Source: Gnetum montanum
Lineage: Eukaryota > Streptophyta > Gnetopsida > Gnetales > Gnetaceae
Direction: 5' to 3'
Assembly: GCA_015680685.1 (NCBI GenBank)
Contig: MNCI01023765.1
Coordinates: forward strand, 345,264-409,263
Length of the DNA stretch: 64,000 bases
How positions within the stretch are numbered: the first letter of the stretch is position 1; the number at the start of each line of letters is the position of its first letter. The position numbers were made by a program, and so were the translations under genes. The notes under the pieces are model-generated. The model had not been told where the DNA came from and ran no database searches. It saw only the letters and a program-made list of their open reading frames with translations. Of this stretch, positions 11,035 to 22,864 are shown piece after piece.

Positions 11035-11844
11035 TGATGAGTGGCGAGGTACCCCTACACTCAACCATACTAATACGAGTGTAGCATGCACGATCTGGTC
11101 GAACTCTACAGACTAAGTGCCTACATGCCTCATGGAATACTTAAGGTTAATTATTCGTTGTCTTCCTAGACTTACTTGTAGTTTTCATGGTGTATGGTTA
11201 AGTAAGTCTGAGGTATATGATTTTTATGTCTTTTCAATTTTATCTCCTATGCTGATAAGGTGAAGGGTGAAGAGACTAATTACTAACTTTAACTACTAAC
11301 TAAGTCTCAATTAACCTAGCGTCGGCATTCATTCCCACGTGCTGTTCACACCCTGAACCAATGCAACCTTGGTTACCAAACGCTAATCATTGCTGGGATC
11401 ACCAAGCGTAACGCATGTGCTCGAAGCGGCATACTGAGGCAGTTAACTAGGGGAGAAGGGTTGAGAGAGATTTAATTACTAATAAAGCATTTAAATGGTA
11501 AACAATAAATAATAATAAATAAAGTCCTAATTAGCCTATTCCATGCACTGCAAGGTTTATCCAAGAAGTTTGTCTTTATTGCCGTACACAAACATGTGTT
11601 CAGGTACAATATTTGCTTGAATAAAGATTTGTTCACTTTGGAGCTCCTACTGAGGGCACATGGAAAATATTCTATCTCTGGAGAGGTAAAATTGCCAAAG
11701 TTTCACTAAGGGTCTAGATCTAGATGAGAAACAAAGGGAGAGCCACCTCTTATTTATAGACTTGGTGGCAGACCGTGATATCGTGGGGGACGATGCGATA
11801 TCACATACACAATATCGTGGCCCATGCGATATCGCGTCTCATCA
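11035..11844 (-). repeat. 5' LTR of N1 (810 bp)
   Basis: Ends are TGATGAG...CTCATCA. On the minus strand the U3 starts with a cluster of GATATC/ATATC palindromes, followed by a TATAAATA box (plus 11751-11758). An AATAAA signal (plus 11575-11580) lies in the R region, and the PBS follows the 3' end. The TSD CTACT comes directly after 11844. It is collinear with the 3' LTR at 5073-5912. Confidence 0.93.
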
Positions 11845-11849
11845 CTACT
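11845..11849. repeat. Target site duplication CTACT, right copy (N1)
   Basis: It is an exact match to 5068-5072, placed immediately outside the TCATCA terminus of the N1 5' LTR. Confidence 0.88.
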
Positions 11850-12618
11850 CTCCCTTCTTTCATGATGTGTTTCTCTAGGGTGCCCTCATCCCCTTTTTTG
11901 ACTATTTTATCTATGACTCTCATTTTGCTTACGCTTATCCTCATGGACTTTTTCCTTGTGACTGCGTCCAGATCCTAAAGGAGAGGGTGAAGGAGATGAT
12001 GAAGGTGAAGAAGAAGGAGGATCATCACCACAATGGTGCCTGCTTCCTTCTCTTCGATGGTCATGGCCTCGATCGCAGTTATGATCAGAATGTCCATCTT
12101 TGTCATGTGTTCAAGTTCCTTTTTTAGACCTTTTACGTTTGTTGATACCAGAATCTGGGTTATGGATAGTTGAATAAAGATTCTAATACACAATCCCTTG
12201 ATTGAAGTCAATGGGAGGAACATCATTGTGTGGGTGACTACTTGAGGTAGGTTCACCACCCTCATTTTCAATTAGGACATGTGGGACATTCTGCGACAAC
12301 TTTCCCTTCATGGATTCATGGCATCTCTCCTATTATAAATCCCTTTGATGTTGTGCCTTTGTGGGTCGATACTCTCTTGAGTCATGATCATGCACAATGT
12401 ACTCTGCCTTTAAGTGCTACATACTAATTCATGTGAGAGATCATGAAGAAGCATGCTCTGAATAGAGTGATCAAGAGGTAACACTATGTTACCTCCTAAA
12501 TCTCACCAATGAAGTTGTTCATCCTAGTGGAGGATAAAGGTAAAGTTTGGTACATATTCATCGAGATGAACATATACCACATGAAACTGTTGAGGGACTG
12601 GTGGATTATCATGTGTAC
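11850..12618 (-). pseudogene. Gag upstream region of element H, right-hand part
   Basis: This segment aligns with 10080-10830 of N1 (for instance the His-rich and GGNIVLPLDH stretches) and continues H where N1 split it. It is full of stops and small indels. It ends at about 12618-12628, where the sequence jumps into the interior of an LTR, so the H PBS and the inner LTR end have been deleted. Confidence 0.75.
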
Positions 12619-12627
12619 TAGAGATAA

Positions 12628-13195
12628 CTAAATAACCAATTTAATTTAACTACTTATTAACTAGGCTTTGATTAATCCTAACACCAGTATCCGTTCTCAC
12701 TTTCCGTACACATTCTGAACTAGTGCAACACTACTCGGATTACCAAACGCTAATTATTACTAGGTTACCAAGTGTTACACACATGCTCAAAGTGATTGTA
12801 CTGTGTGTGCTTACTTAGGAGACTTTTAGGGTGAGAGAGAATCATTCATTAACTAAGGAAAGCATTAAGTAATAGTAATTAACGTTAATTAATCTATTTT
12901 GAATGTTGCAAGGTTTATCACAAAGTTCGTCTTTATTGCTATACACAAGGTGTGCTCAAGTATATAATGCTCAAATAAAGATCTGTTCACTTTATGATTC
13001 CTACTGTAGGTAGATAGAAATAATTCTAACTCTAAGAGGAAGAAAAGGCAAGAGTTTGGGTAAGGGACTAAGACTAACTATGCAACCCAAGTGCATTTGC
13101 CTCTTATTTATAGGCAATGAGGTAGGTTGCAATATTGCGTATGTGATATTGTATGGAAAGCCACGATATTGTGGGTGCAATATCACAGCTCATCA
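12628..13195 (-). repeat. 5' LTR of element H, inner end deleted
   Basis: It aligns with the N1 LTR from about 11280 to its outer end, sharing the landmarks CAACACTACTCGG/GCAACCTTGG, AAGTTCGTCTTTATTGC, CTTATTTATAGGC (inverted TATA box) and a U3 tail with repeated ATATTG/ATATC units, ending GCTCATCA at 13195. About 240 bp of the inner LTR end are missing. Confidence 0.82.
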
Positions 13196-14846
13196 TGGTT
13201 GTACTTCTTCTTGTGTTCCTACGTCTTGAAATCTCACCTTCTTAGGTTCAATTATTTTTCCACTCCTTGTAGTAATGGAATATAGTTGCTCTTTCTTCTT
13301 TCTTTGTGATGTGGGGTTTGGTTTAGGTTGGGATGGTAACTTATTTTTAGTTAAGTTTTGAAATCTTCTTCTAGTCTCACTCATAAATTGTCTACTTTCT
13401 TCTATGAAGGAAGTAAGGCTTTGGGTGAGTTTATTCAAGTGTTTATTTTTTGGATTTTTAAATGGCCTAAAATTAGTTTGAGGATACTGTTGTGGGTAAA
13501 ATGGTCATTGAGGAAAGTTCATTGTTGGTTGGCTATTATATTTTTGGAAAGCCTTCACTAACTCTTGCATTTCCTCTTGACAATATAACAAGGTTGGATA
13601 GGTTGTTTGGTCTTGTTGGGGGCTATCAAAAATGTTTCATATTTCACTTTAAATTACATGAGCTTGTTTCTTAATCAATTATGTCAACTCACCACTTTTC
13701 TATTTAACTATTTTATTTGTTGGATCATGGCTTGCATAAATGTTTACTTTGATTTACTAATGAGTCTATGATTTTCTAGCCATCTTCCAATGTTACATTT
13801 AAAATATTTCCCCCACATGCAAAGTCAACATTTTGCCTACAATAAGGTAATAAGCCTTCTACAAAGATTTGAATTAGTTGATGTGCTAGGAATCCATGGT
13901 TTCGATTCTTTAAGCATAATCCTTTAAATCTATCAAAGGTGCTCTCACAGTTATCATCATCATGTTGCATGAAACTCATTAATTATTTCCTTAATGAGTA
14001 TAGCTTATCATGAGAAATACATCTCTGTAAGAAAGCATTCTTAAATTCATCACATGAACTAATTTGTGTTCTAAGGGTTTGTAGCCAAAAATCAGCTTTG
14101 TCATTTAAGGTTGATTTAAAGGCAATCATCTTAGTTCCATCCTGACTTTGAGGTGCTAACATGCCTAATGTTGTTTCAAATTCTCTTATCTGGGTAACTG
14201 GATCCTTGTCATTTGTCCCATTAAAAATAGGTAATAGGTGAATGTTTTTAATTTCTACATCTCTTTCTTGTGGAAAAAAAAATGGGCCTTGAGATATGAT
14301 GGTTGTTCTTTGATTCAATAGCTCTTCAAGGGTTTGTCCTAGGTAGGGTTGACCAATTATGACATTGGAACTCAGACTACCAAAGGTAAAAGGTACTGAA
14401 CCTAGGGAGAATGGGGAAGGTGTATGATGTGAAGATGATCCTGTTGTATAAGTAGAAGTTACAATTGGTGTTCTTATAGGACTTGGTATAGACATAGAAA
14501 TTGGTGGTGGAGTTTATAAATTCAAAGTACTTATTGTCTGGGTAGTTTTTCCAATTATAGTTACATAAGTTGATATTGGTGTAGCATTTTGAGATCCTAC
14601 TCTTGTAGTTGAACTCATGGTTACTTTTGTAATAGTTGAAGTATTAGATAGAGGATTAATAGATATGGAAACATTATGTTGTTTTTTGGAATTTTGCTTT
14701 GTCAAAGGGGAAAAATGATCAAAATTTAATTGTATTATTTCCTCTTGATGTTGTTTTTGATTGACCTTTGTTTGTTTGTAAAGGCTAAGAGTGCTTCTAG
14801 GAGGTTGAACATGTGTTGGTTTCTTTGGTTGCTTTGCTGGTTTCAT
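13196..14846 (-). pseudogene. Athila-type gag (element D)
   Basis: Three minus-strand pieces form an Athila gag. At 13983-14495 the capsid part reads GQPYLGQTLEELLNQRT and then a VTQIREFETTL...DKADFWLQTL pattern. At 13776-13979 ESTFDRFKGLCLKN and an FVEGLLPYCRQNVDFACGG stretch match the block that usually reads WERFK.LL..CP and ends in ASAGG. At 13193-13438 YSITTRSGKIIEP matches the Athila linker that precedes the protease (usually A.TLRSG). The N-terminal piece is at 14514-14846. Protease and pol of D are not present; the sequence switches to the H LTR at 13195, consistent with H having inserted into D. Stops and frameshifts separate the pieces. Confidence 0.85.
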
Positions 14847-15159
14847 TTAACAAGAACATTGTTCATTGGCACATTCATGGGCTACCATTCCTAAGATTCT
14901 ATAAACTGATTTAATAACTTCTACTATTATGACTTTAATTATGACTTTTTAAATGGTTTCAGTTAGTTGTATGAGAAGAGGAGCTGATTCCTAGGAATTT
15001 TCTTTATTTTTAGATTTTTTAATGCAAGAAAAACAAGTAAAAGTGACCATGTCTCATTACTTAAATGAAAGAAACATAAAATAAAATAAAATGTTCTTGA
15101 AATATAAAATAACAAAGTTAAACATATAGAACCCTTGATGAATATTGACTCTGCCAACG

Positions 15160-15177
15160 TCCTCAGCAACGGTGCCA
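15160..15177 (-). promoter_or_regulatory. Primer binding site of element D (tRNA-Asp type)
   Basis: The minus strand reads TGGCACCGTTGCTGAGGA, close to the tRNA-Asp PBS used by Athila elements, and lies four bases inside the LTR end CTCATCA (15182-15188). Confidence 0.85.
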
Positions 15178-15181
15178 AAGT

Positions 15182-15879
15182 TGATGAGCTAGAAAAAATT
15201 TGGTGTTGGATTACTTTAATGATTATCTTTATTGTAGATATTTTCACCTTGTTTATGACTGATTCATGAGTCATATCCATTGAGGAATAGTTCAAAAGTC
15301 AAAAGGTCATCAAGACAATAAATGATTAGAATCGAATCCAAACAAATTCCACACTTATGACTGTGATTAATAAGTAAAAACATGCATCTTCATTATAACT
15401 TCTAATCACAAGTTTAAGAATGAGGATTTATGATTAAATCAAATTGAAGTCAGAGATAAAAACATAAATTGTGAGTACTACAAGGGAGACTTCACCTAAC
15501 CTATGATTCTGCCTTGTTGTCTTGACAATGTAGCAACCTTAATAGCCCAACAATGGACTCTAATGGTCTATAGTTTCCACAAGGCTCAACAAATCCTCAC
15601 TTAATAAGTTCAAGGGGAATTGGACTTGAACTTGACATGGGTTTGCTTGGGTATCAATCCTCTTTTCTTACTTCCATTGTAGCCTTGATCCTCCTTGATC
15701 ATCGTTGAAAGTCGCTTGCTTCTATCACAATCAATATCTTGATTATTATTCATATTTTTGTTCTCTAAAATTTAGGGTATTAATCCATATCACTATCTCA
15801 ATGTGGATCTATGTCATCCATACTAATTCCTGTTACTATCTTGAGTATCTATGATAGCCAAAATAAATGTCATTAGCTC
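15182..15879 (-). repeat. 5' LTR of Athila-type element D
   Basis: Its inner end is TGATGAG on the plus strand next to a clear PBS. The other end is defined only by where the sequence changes to the O1 LTR (about 15880), so it could be truncated. No coding potential is seen. Confidence 0.6.
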
Positions 15880-18662
15880 TAAAACACCACAAAAAGTTGC
15901 ATATTATAGCCAATCTTCATTATGTAGCTTTCACCCCATGAAAGTTGAGGCAAGACTTCATTGTAAATGTGAAAATTGCAATTCACAGTGGGAAATTTCA
16001 CATAATTTATACTTTTGGAGCTGAAAAATGCCTTAGAAGTGGTCCAAGCCTCATTCCCCAAGTGAAAAAAAATTCACCTAGTGTCTATATTTGGGCTTGG
16101 GGAGTGGGGGGTGTATACAGTTTTCTACATTGGAAACACATGTAGGGGGTAAATCTCACCTATCCCCCAACATGGGAGGATGTGGGTTTTGAGAAATTTT
16201 CTACTTCAGCGTGGAGACTGCATGCATAGCTTGGTAACCTTCCCCCCTTAACTTGGAAGTTTTCCTCCAGCATGGAGTCTTCATCCCTAGCGTTGAAAGT
16301 TGCAACCCTTGTTGTGGAAGTTACAAAAGCCAAAATTCATCACTTCATGCACTTCAACATTGACCAACCACTTCAGCAAGCATGGTGGAGAGCTTAGCAT
16401 GGAAGATTCATCTTCAATGTGGAAGGTATGCCCTGGTTACTATTTATAGTAAATGGAATGGCCATGGCAAAAGCACTTACTATGTATAGTAACCCCCCAA
16501 ATTTGGGCACCAAACTCATCTAAATTTGGCAGCCAATTTTATAGCCAATTTGTAGCTATTTTACAACCAATTTGTAGCCATTTCATAGCCAAATCATAGT
16601 CATTTTGTAGCCTCAATCATGGCCCAAAGAACTTATAAAAGCCAAACTCAAACACCATTTATAGGTTAAACACTTTACACTATTCAACAACTTTTTTTTA
16701 AAAAAACATACACACATTTCCAAGCAATAATTCCATACTTGGGGCACTTTCAAGCACTTAAGGGTTCTTGCAATCTCCCATGTTTACATCCTCTTGAACC
16801 CCATAGTGGACGCATAATCACCTTGAGATTTGTGGATTTTTGGTATCAACACCATACTTTTGGAATTCCCAAATCCTAGTGTGGAGCAATCTAACATCCA
16901 AATCTTCCACTTTTCTCATCCTTCTAGCAGTGACCTAACTTGTAGATCTAAGGTTGCAGTGGAGGAGGAGGTTCAATAGCATTAGGAATGGCTTAGCACC
17001 CAGATCATGGAGCAGATCATATTAGCTTCAATGGGCTTTGAACTCTTGCATAAGTGAAACTCCTTTCTACTCATCCAAGCACAATTTGTACACATTTTTC
17101 AAACTTACTCTTTATTCTTTCTAAATAAAGTTTTAAGTTATGAGCTTTGTATTCAAAATAAATTTATTTTGTGTGCCTTATTTGGATCTGTTTGTATTTC
17201 TATGTTTTTCATTTCATAAGTTCATGGTTGATTTGCTAGACTAGCCAGGGCATCTTGAATCCTATTTTTTTCCACAAAGGCCCTAGGGATTCATGGGTTA
17301 AGAGAAACTATCTTAATTTTTCTAGTGACTGAGGTTTTCACTAACAATAGTTTCTCTTGGCACTAGAAGGAGGGCCTTCACCTAAATTCTATGACCAAAT
17401 TTGTTTTTTTCATTGCCATTTTCAAGCTTTTCCTTGACTTTTGCAGCCAAAACCTTTGAATCTACCTCATAATCAACACTACAATTTATCCCCCTCTACT
17501 CCCAAAACCCAACGTGGGAGTGGCATGTGTTTGGACTTTGAAATTTTTATAGTAGTTGCTGCAAATTTCTAAAGCCAACATTGATTTTTTTGGTGCATTT
17601 CCTTATTTCCTTTGGTTGCCAAAATCTCCTTGTAGCAGAAACCTTAGCATGGAATTTATAGGTGGTTTGGGTGCTAAAATTTCATAACACTTGTTGTGAA
17701 ATTTTCAGCCAATTTCTCCATTTTCTAAAGTGTGTGGTTCAACCCTTCTGGAAGTCATCCAACTTCTGGAAGTTGGCTTCCCCCCAATCTTTCCAAGCTA
17801 AGAAAGTTGGCAGCCTACTAAAACCAATTTTAGTGGAGAAATACTAACCTTTCATTTTGGTTTTTCAGCCTTTCCCCCTTTTCAATGTTATGTTAGGAGG
17901 TGGGATATTGCCATTATTTCACCCCTCCTTCTTTCCCCTGCAATACCCAGTGTGGAAGCAGTTGGGAAGCCTAATGTGAGAGAGGCTTAACACCAAATTC
18001 TTCAAAACCAACATTACAAATTAAAATCCTTTTCCCATATTTTTCTAGCTAAAACTCCTAAAAGATCAACATTGACCCTTTCCCCCTTATGACCAAAACT
18101 ATAGTGTGAAAGTTGCATGTGCTTAGATGGTGACTTTTCATAGCACTTTCTATGAGTTTTTTCCTCCAAGGCCAGCATTGAAGCTTTTCCATCCTTTTGC
18201 TTTTTGCCACCAATTTTCTTTTAGTTTCTAAAGTGGGGGGTGTAGCCCTTTTGGCAATTACCAAACATTCAAAAGTTAGCTTCCCTCCCATTTTTCCAAG
18301 CTGAGAGAATTGACATCCTATTGAAACTAATTTTTAGTAGGAAAACCCAACTTTCCACTTTGGTTTTTAGCCTTCCCCCTCATCAACATTGAGTTAGAAG
18401 GTGTGAGGTTTCTATTATCTCACCTCCCTTCCTTTCCTCCCTTACCATACCTAGCATATAGGTATTTGGAAGGCCAGTTTGGATGAGGCTTGAAACCAAT
18501 GTCTCCAAATTTTCATTCTTGGTAAGGGGGGAAACCCCTCTTATCCTCCACTTACTAATTATAGTAAGTACCTCATTCTTCACCATTTCTATTTCCTTTA
18601 AAATTTTTTGAATTTTGTTCACTGGAATTTACTTCTATTTTACCATTTTTAGCACTATAGTC
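15880..18662 (+). repeat. LTR plus untranslated leader of Ogre-like element O1
   Basis: About 2.8 kb precede gag and are collinear with 56819-59550 (O6) and with the minus strand of 54490-51182 (P). The left end follows the pattern TGAAACACCACAAA seen in O6 (here TA instead of TG). Landmarks are a TATAAAA box at 16634-16640 and an AATAAA at 17124-17129 about 490 bases later, as expected for U3 and R of an LTR. The LTR/leader boundary is uncertain. A possible priming region is TTGGCACTAGAAGGAGGGCC at about 17363-17382, which has relatives in two other places. Between about 17460 and 18640 the leader contains two divergent copies of a roughly 580-bp unit. Confidence 0.75.
16634..16640 (+). promoter_or_regulatory. 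TATA box of the O1 LTR
   Basis: TATAAAA sits in the sequence block TATAAAAGCCAAACTC, which is conserved at 57626 (O6) and at 53727-53721 on the minus strand (P), supporting a promoter role for all three LTRs. Confidence 0.7.
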
Positions 18663-21230
18663 ATGTCTTTCCAACAATCCACCAAATTGCTATTCACCCT
18701 CACTTGCAACGGTCATAGCGAGCAAGCCATGAGTGTTTATGACCCCAAAGACCTTGCCATAATTGAGTGTAGGTGATATTTGAAGGTTAGAGCGGAGAGT
18801 CCTGATTTTGCAGCCATAAATGAAGATTATTATAACTTCATTTATGCAAAAATATAGGCAGGCATGCTAATTCCACATATTGAAGCAGTGGCCAAGAGGG
18901 AGTTTGAGCTCATACATAAGAGTGGAAAGGAGCACATCCCTTCTTTGTATGACCAAATTCTCCTTAACTACATCTATGCTAGCATCTAGCTTAATTAATT
19001 ACCATGGAAGAGGAAGATGACAAGCATAGCTTTGAAGAATAAAAAGAAGAGGAGGATGAATTTAAGGTAGAATTTAAGTTTGGAAACATCCTAGGAGGGA
19101 TATTCCAAAAAACATCCCCCAAGGTCACAACACCTTCCTCTAATGCTTTTATTTTCTCTATGTGCATGGTACCACCATCTTCTACTCCTTCCTACCCTAA
19201 TATGGTGGACCCCACACTAGTTATAGGCACACATCAAACTTATCCAATGCCACAAACAACAAACTATAATACATCAATGCCATTTACAACATATTTTTGA
19301 TATATAAAAGCATCCACGGTGGTTTTTACCATGAAAAATCCATTAATTACTCTGTAGGGTCCACCATGGGACCCTAAGCAACATAGGGGTCACACACCCC
19401 ATTTCTCCCATTTGTGCATCAAGTATTGACACATACATTCTTTTCTTTGTTTGGTTGATAAGCCATAACCATATGTGCAAACTCCACAACCTATGGGGTT
19501 GCGGCAAGGCTTGGATCAAGCCTTTCAAATGATCCAAGACCTGACAAGGGAGTTGAAAAGGCTTAAAGCCTCTACCACAGACTATTAAGATTGTGGATTT
19601 CTATGAAGATGATCTCATAATGCTCGTAGTCCCACCCTTGACACTTTCTCATGGTGTTCCTATTCTCCAATTTACCAAATATAACAAAGAAGGTGATCCT
19701 AATGCTGATCTTATTGCATTTGATCCGAATGTTTACTCTTGTAGCCATGGCCTCATACCATCATGAGGATTTTCCCTATGTCTTTGATTAGAAAAGCACT
19801 TGGTTGGTACCACACATTGCCCAGAGGATCCATATCCTCTTTGGAGGACTTGATTACCTAGTTTGTAAACCACTTCAAGTAGAGGCCCTTAGAACTTGTG
19901 TAGAAATCCATTTAGTGGTGGAATGGACTACTAAATGAAATACTAGAGCCTATAGCCAAAGCCCACTTATTAGCCATATTTAAGGGAACAGTTAATGACT
20001 TCATCAAGTCTAAACTCTACTACCTTGATTCATGGTCTCTTAGTAAAGCATTCTCTCAAAGTAAAAATACAGAGGATGTTGTGGAGGCCAATCATGATCC
20101 AGCCTATATAGCATATAAAAACCAGCATACTCAAAGAGACAAAGAAAATAGCAAACAAAATAACACAACCATAGTAACTATAACCAAGGAAACAAAGACC
20201 ATGAACTAAGGGCCAAAGGTTAATCTACCCAAGGCCCACACTAATGACAGTAGTAACTAATCATCAACCTCTAGTGCCACTACATCAACAACAACCATAC
20301 CTAACTTCAAAAGGAAGGATAGGTCCAAATACATTACGCTACCATAAAAACCATCCAAGTTGCTAGACCAACTATTAAAAATTTGATGCATGCAACATAA
20401 ACAAATGACTGAAGCCACTCGAAAGAAACATAAGTGGCTATATGAAATAGTCAAGGACCCTACTTAGGTAATAAATGATGATTCTGAGTTGCCTAGATAC
20501 TTCAAGCTAGATTTCTTCTATCATTATCATCAATTACCTGGTCATGACATAGACCTATGCCTTGCATTGATGGATGACCTAAAAAGGATGATAGATAGGG
20601 GGAAAGCTAGTTGTAGATGCTTTCAACCTAGTTTGACCAAAAAACCAATCGATGCAGGTCTACAAGGACACATTGAATGCTAATAACAACTCTTCTGTTA
20701 TTTTAGCATTCAACATTGATGATGATCAGAGACCTTCAAGAGAACCATTCATGATTCAAGCACCCCTCTATGATGAAAGGGCTTCTTTAGCTTCCCATAG
20801 CTCAAGAACTCATTTTGTCATAAGAGTACCATCATGAGTGCCTCCAAGGGAACCTTTTATCATTAGGATCCCCCAACCCAATACAACCCAAACAGTCATA
20901 GCCTAACCAATAGCACAACAACCCCTTTGGTGGCCAATGCTACTGCCTCTTCCCTCTAGCCAACAACTGATAACCAAAAAACTTTAGCCAAATAAAGGAA
21001 GAAGTATAAGCAAAATCTTGACAACACAAGAGATAAGTAGATGGAGGCACAAAAGGAAGTGGACCCACCAAAGCCCACTTTCATTTTAGCTATACCCATG
21101 ATCTCGTCTACCCTAACCCATTCAACTAATAAGCCATAGGAGAATACCAAAGCCCAAAATCAAAACAACAAGGAAGAGGCACAACAGTCATAGCCTAAAG
21201 CCAAGTTTACATTTTGAGACTCATGGAGAA
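18663..21230 (+). pseudogene. Gag of Ogre-like element O1
   Basis: The start ATG at 18663 is placed by comparison with O6 (59551) and P (51181). All three begin with a Met-x-Phe-Gln-x-Ser-Thr-Lys pattern and continue with VYDPKD and IECR. The capsid part, read through stops at about 19580-20090, has the F.KYN.EGDPN and ALDWY/SISSLEDL pattern of Ty3/gypsy gag. At 20489-20683 a zinc-binding-like block (FYHYHQLPGHDIDLCLAL) matches the CxYHxxxGHDTxxC form typical of this group, with its first Cys replaced. The frame is broken by many stops and frameshifts. Confidence 0.8.
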
Positions 21231-21265
21231 AGTAAAGCACAATTCAAACAACAAGCCCATGGCCA

Positions 21266-22230
21266 ATGATAAAAACTTCCTTAGTGGAATGGACTAAGTT
21301 AGGCAATCCCTCAAGCAAAAAGAAAAAAAAAAGAAAAAAGAAAAACATAACTTTAAGCTTATATGACCTAATCATAACTTCCAACACACATCGTGAGGTG
21401 CTAGTCAAAATGTTAACCTCCATCCTCATTAATGAGGATATCCTCACTAATGAGGAATCCATTCATGTGATGATTCCTCCCTTACCAAAGGAAGAGGAGT
21501 CAACATCCTTAACATTTTGTGATAGCAAAACTAAGATTAATTCCCAAAATGGTGAAGTAACTATAGCCCCTTTATTCATAAGCATATGCATAGGATGATT
21601 TAAAATCCATCAAGTTCATGTTGATGATGGAGCTACAACCAACATCATCTCATGAACCATCATTGAATTCTTGAGCCTAACTAAGAAAATACAACCTACA
21701 ACCACGACAACTCTTAAGTCCTTAAATGGATCAAGAGTTTTCAACAAGGGGTCTATCTTCTTGGATTTTCTAGCTGGGAAGCAATTCCTCACAATCACCA
21801 ATTTCTTAGTGGTGGAGAAAATACTAAGATTTAGCCTAATCATAGGAAGATCTTAGTTGGCATAATTACGAGTTGTGTCCTCTCCCATCCATCAAGAAAT
21901 TAACCTCCCTTGCAAGGAAGGTGAAATCATCATTCATGGTAATAACATGGTTCTCTTAGCTGTCAATAACATAGACATAGAATAAGGATCTGAAGTGGAG
22001 CTTCAAGAAGAAGCTCCTAGCCATGAAAAGAAAAAACCCAAGAAAGCCAACGATGATAGTGAGAAGCAACAGGATACATTATGGGATGAACTCCCTTTTA
22101 ACATTGTAAGTGAAGGGGAAGTGAATATAAGCTTGTGCAGAGTAGGTCGTACTTACTTCCTAATCTTGAAAAGATTAGGAAGAGTCTACATAAGTGAAGT
22201 TTACCTTAACCTTCCCATGCCTCTATGACC
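21266..22230 (+). pseudogene. Protease region of O1
   Basis: The readable order is a conserved block ending FISICIG/QIHQVHVDDG, the active-site form VDDG (21620 region), then LNGSRVFNKGSIFLDF and a downstream LIIGRS block corresponding to L-I-L-G-R-P-W. This is the Ty3/gypsy retropepsin layout used by Ogre-type elements (D-x-G...F-x-G-S...L-G-R-P-W). A C-terminal acidic/Lys-rich tail (21995-22228) ends in a motif resembling LPNLVKIRKNLHK, conserved in O2 and O6. After it all frames close. There is no RT, RNase H or integrase downstream. Confidence 0.8.
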
Positions 22231-22864
22231 AGATGCATTGATAGACATGTAGCCTTACTTTTCTTTTGTAGTTTATTATATGTTTTATGCATTTGTTATT
22301 TTACTCTTTATGCATGTAGCCTAGTTTCATTTGCATTTTTACCTATCTTCTACAACCTTTCTTTATTTTTTCTTGTATTATAAACATTGAAAAATCCTTA
22401 TAAATATATGTCTCTCTCATACCTCATTTGCTAAGATGTTAAACTAGCACTATGATCTGTTAAGACCTTAAACTAGCATTATGGCTTGCCATGGTCTTAA
22501 ACTGGCAATGTAGCTACAATCACAGAATATAACTTAAGCCTACAATGACCTAAAACTAGTAAATAGCATGTTTATTATTATCCTTCTCTTTGTCAATTAG
22601 CCATTTAATGTTATAACCAAAATGTCAACATAGCCATTTTCAATGTTTACAAGATTTACAATGTTTACTATAGATACATATAGCCAAAAATAAAACCAAA
22701 ATTTAAATGTAGATTTAAAATGTTCATAACATAAATAGCCATTGCCACAATGTATGACAAGAATGTCAAAGAATAACAACCATCCATAGCATAGTCTTGG
22801 CTAATCATAGCCATCAACATAAAAACAAAAACAAACAGGGAACAAGCTAAATTGAAGGAGGCTG
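22231..22864 (+). other. Spacer after protease, intron-like, with 29-bp minisatellite remnant
   Basis: This is AT-rich non-coding sequence. Between about 22430 and 22560 it contains diverged copies of a unit with AAACTAGCA, on the opposite strand to the GCTAGTTTAA units of O2. In Ogre elements an intron separates protease from RT, and this spacer occupies that position. Here it leads into the antisense gene instead of RT. Confidence 0.6.

Larger units (their letters stand above)
5073..11844 (-). mobile_element. Nested Tat-type element N1 with both LTRs
   Basis: N1 is bounded by same-orientation LTRs (3' copy at 5073-about 5912, 5' copy at 11035-11844) and by the TSD CTACT on both sides. Between them, on the minus strand, come a tRNA-Asp-like PBS, a gag leader ORF, gag and protease. 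RT, RNase H and integrase are absent. After the protease homology stops (about 7850), a non-coding minisatellite stretch, an assembly gap and an inverted LTR piece lead to the 3' LTR. The LTR ends carry TGATGAG/CTCATCA inverted termini (the left end is mutated to TCATGAG). Gap and palindrome mean the true length is uncertain. Confidence 0.88.
1..13195 (-). mobile_element. Tat/Athila-type Ty3/gypsy element H, split by nested element N1
   Basis: Reading the minus strand from right to left gives a 5' LTR fragment, a gag upstream region, gag, protease, RT, RNase H and integrase, the usual Ty3/gypsy order. The element runs off the left edge, so its 3' LTR is not seen. It is interrupted between 5072 and 11845 by element N1. 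The sequence left of 5072 and right of 11845 forms one continuous match to the uninterrupted gag upstream region of N1 near 10070-10090. It is heavily decayed, with stops and frameshifts in every domain. Its right LTR terminus (TCATCA, ending 13195) abuts the gag of Athila element D, so H probably inserted into D; the matching left end is outside the window. Confidence 0.85.

Noticed and set aside
16852-16866. TTGGTATCAACACC as an initiator-Met tRNA primer binding site
   Set aside because: It lies between the TATA box and the polyadenylation signal of the LTR, so inside the LTR. The homologous places in O6 and P do not keep the match.
21266-21345. Lys-rich stretch on the plus strand as a nuclear localisation signal
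   Set aside because: It is an A/G-rich low-complexity run between gag and protease; not supported in O6, where the run is shorter.
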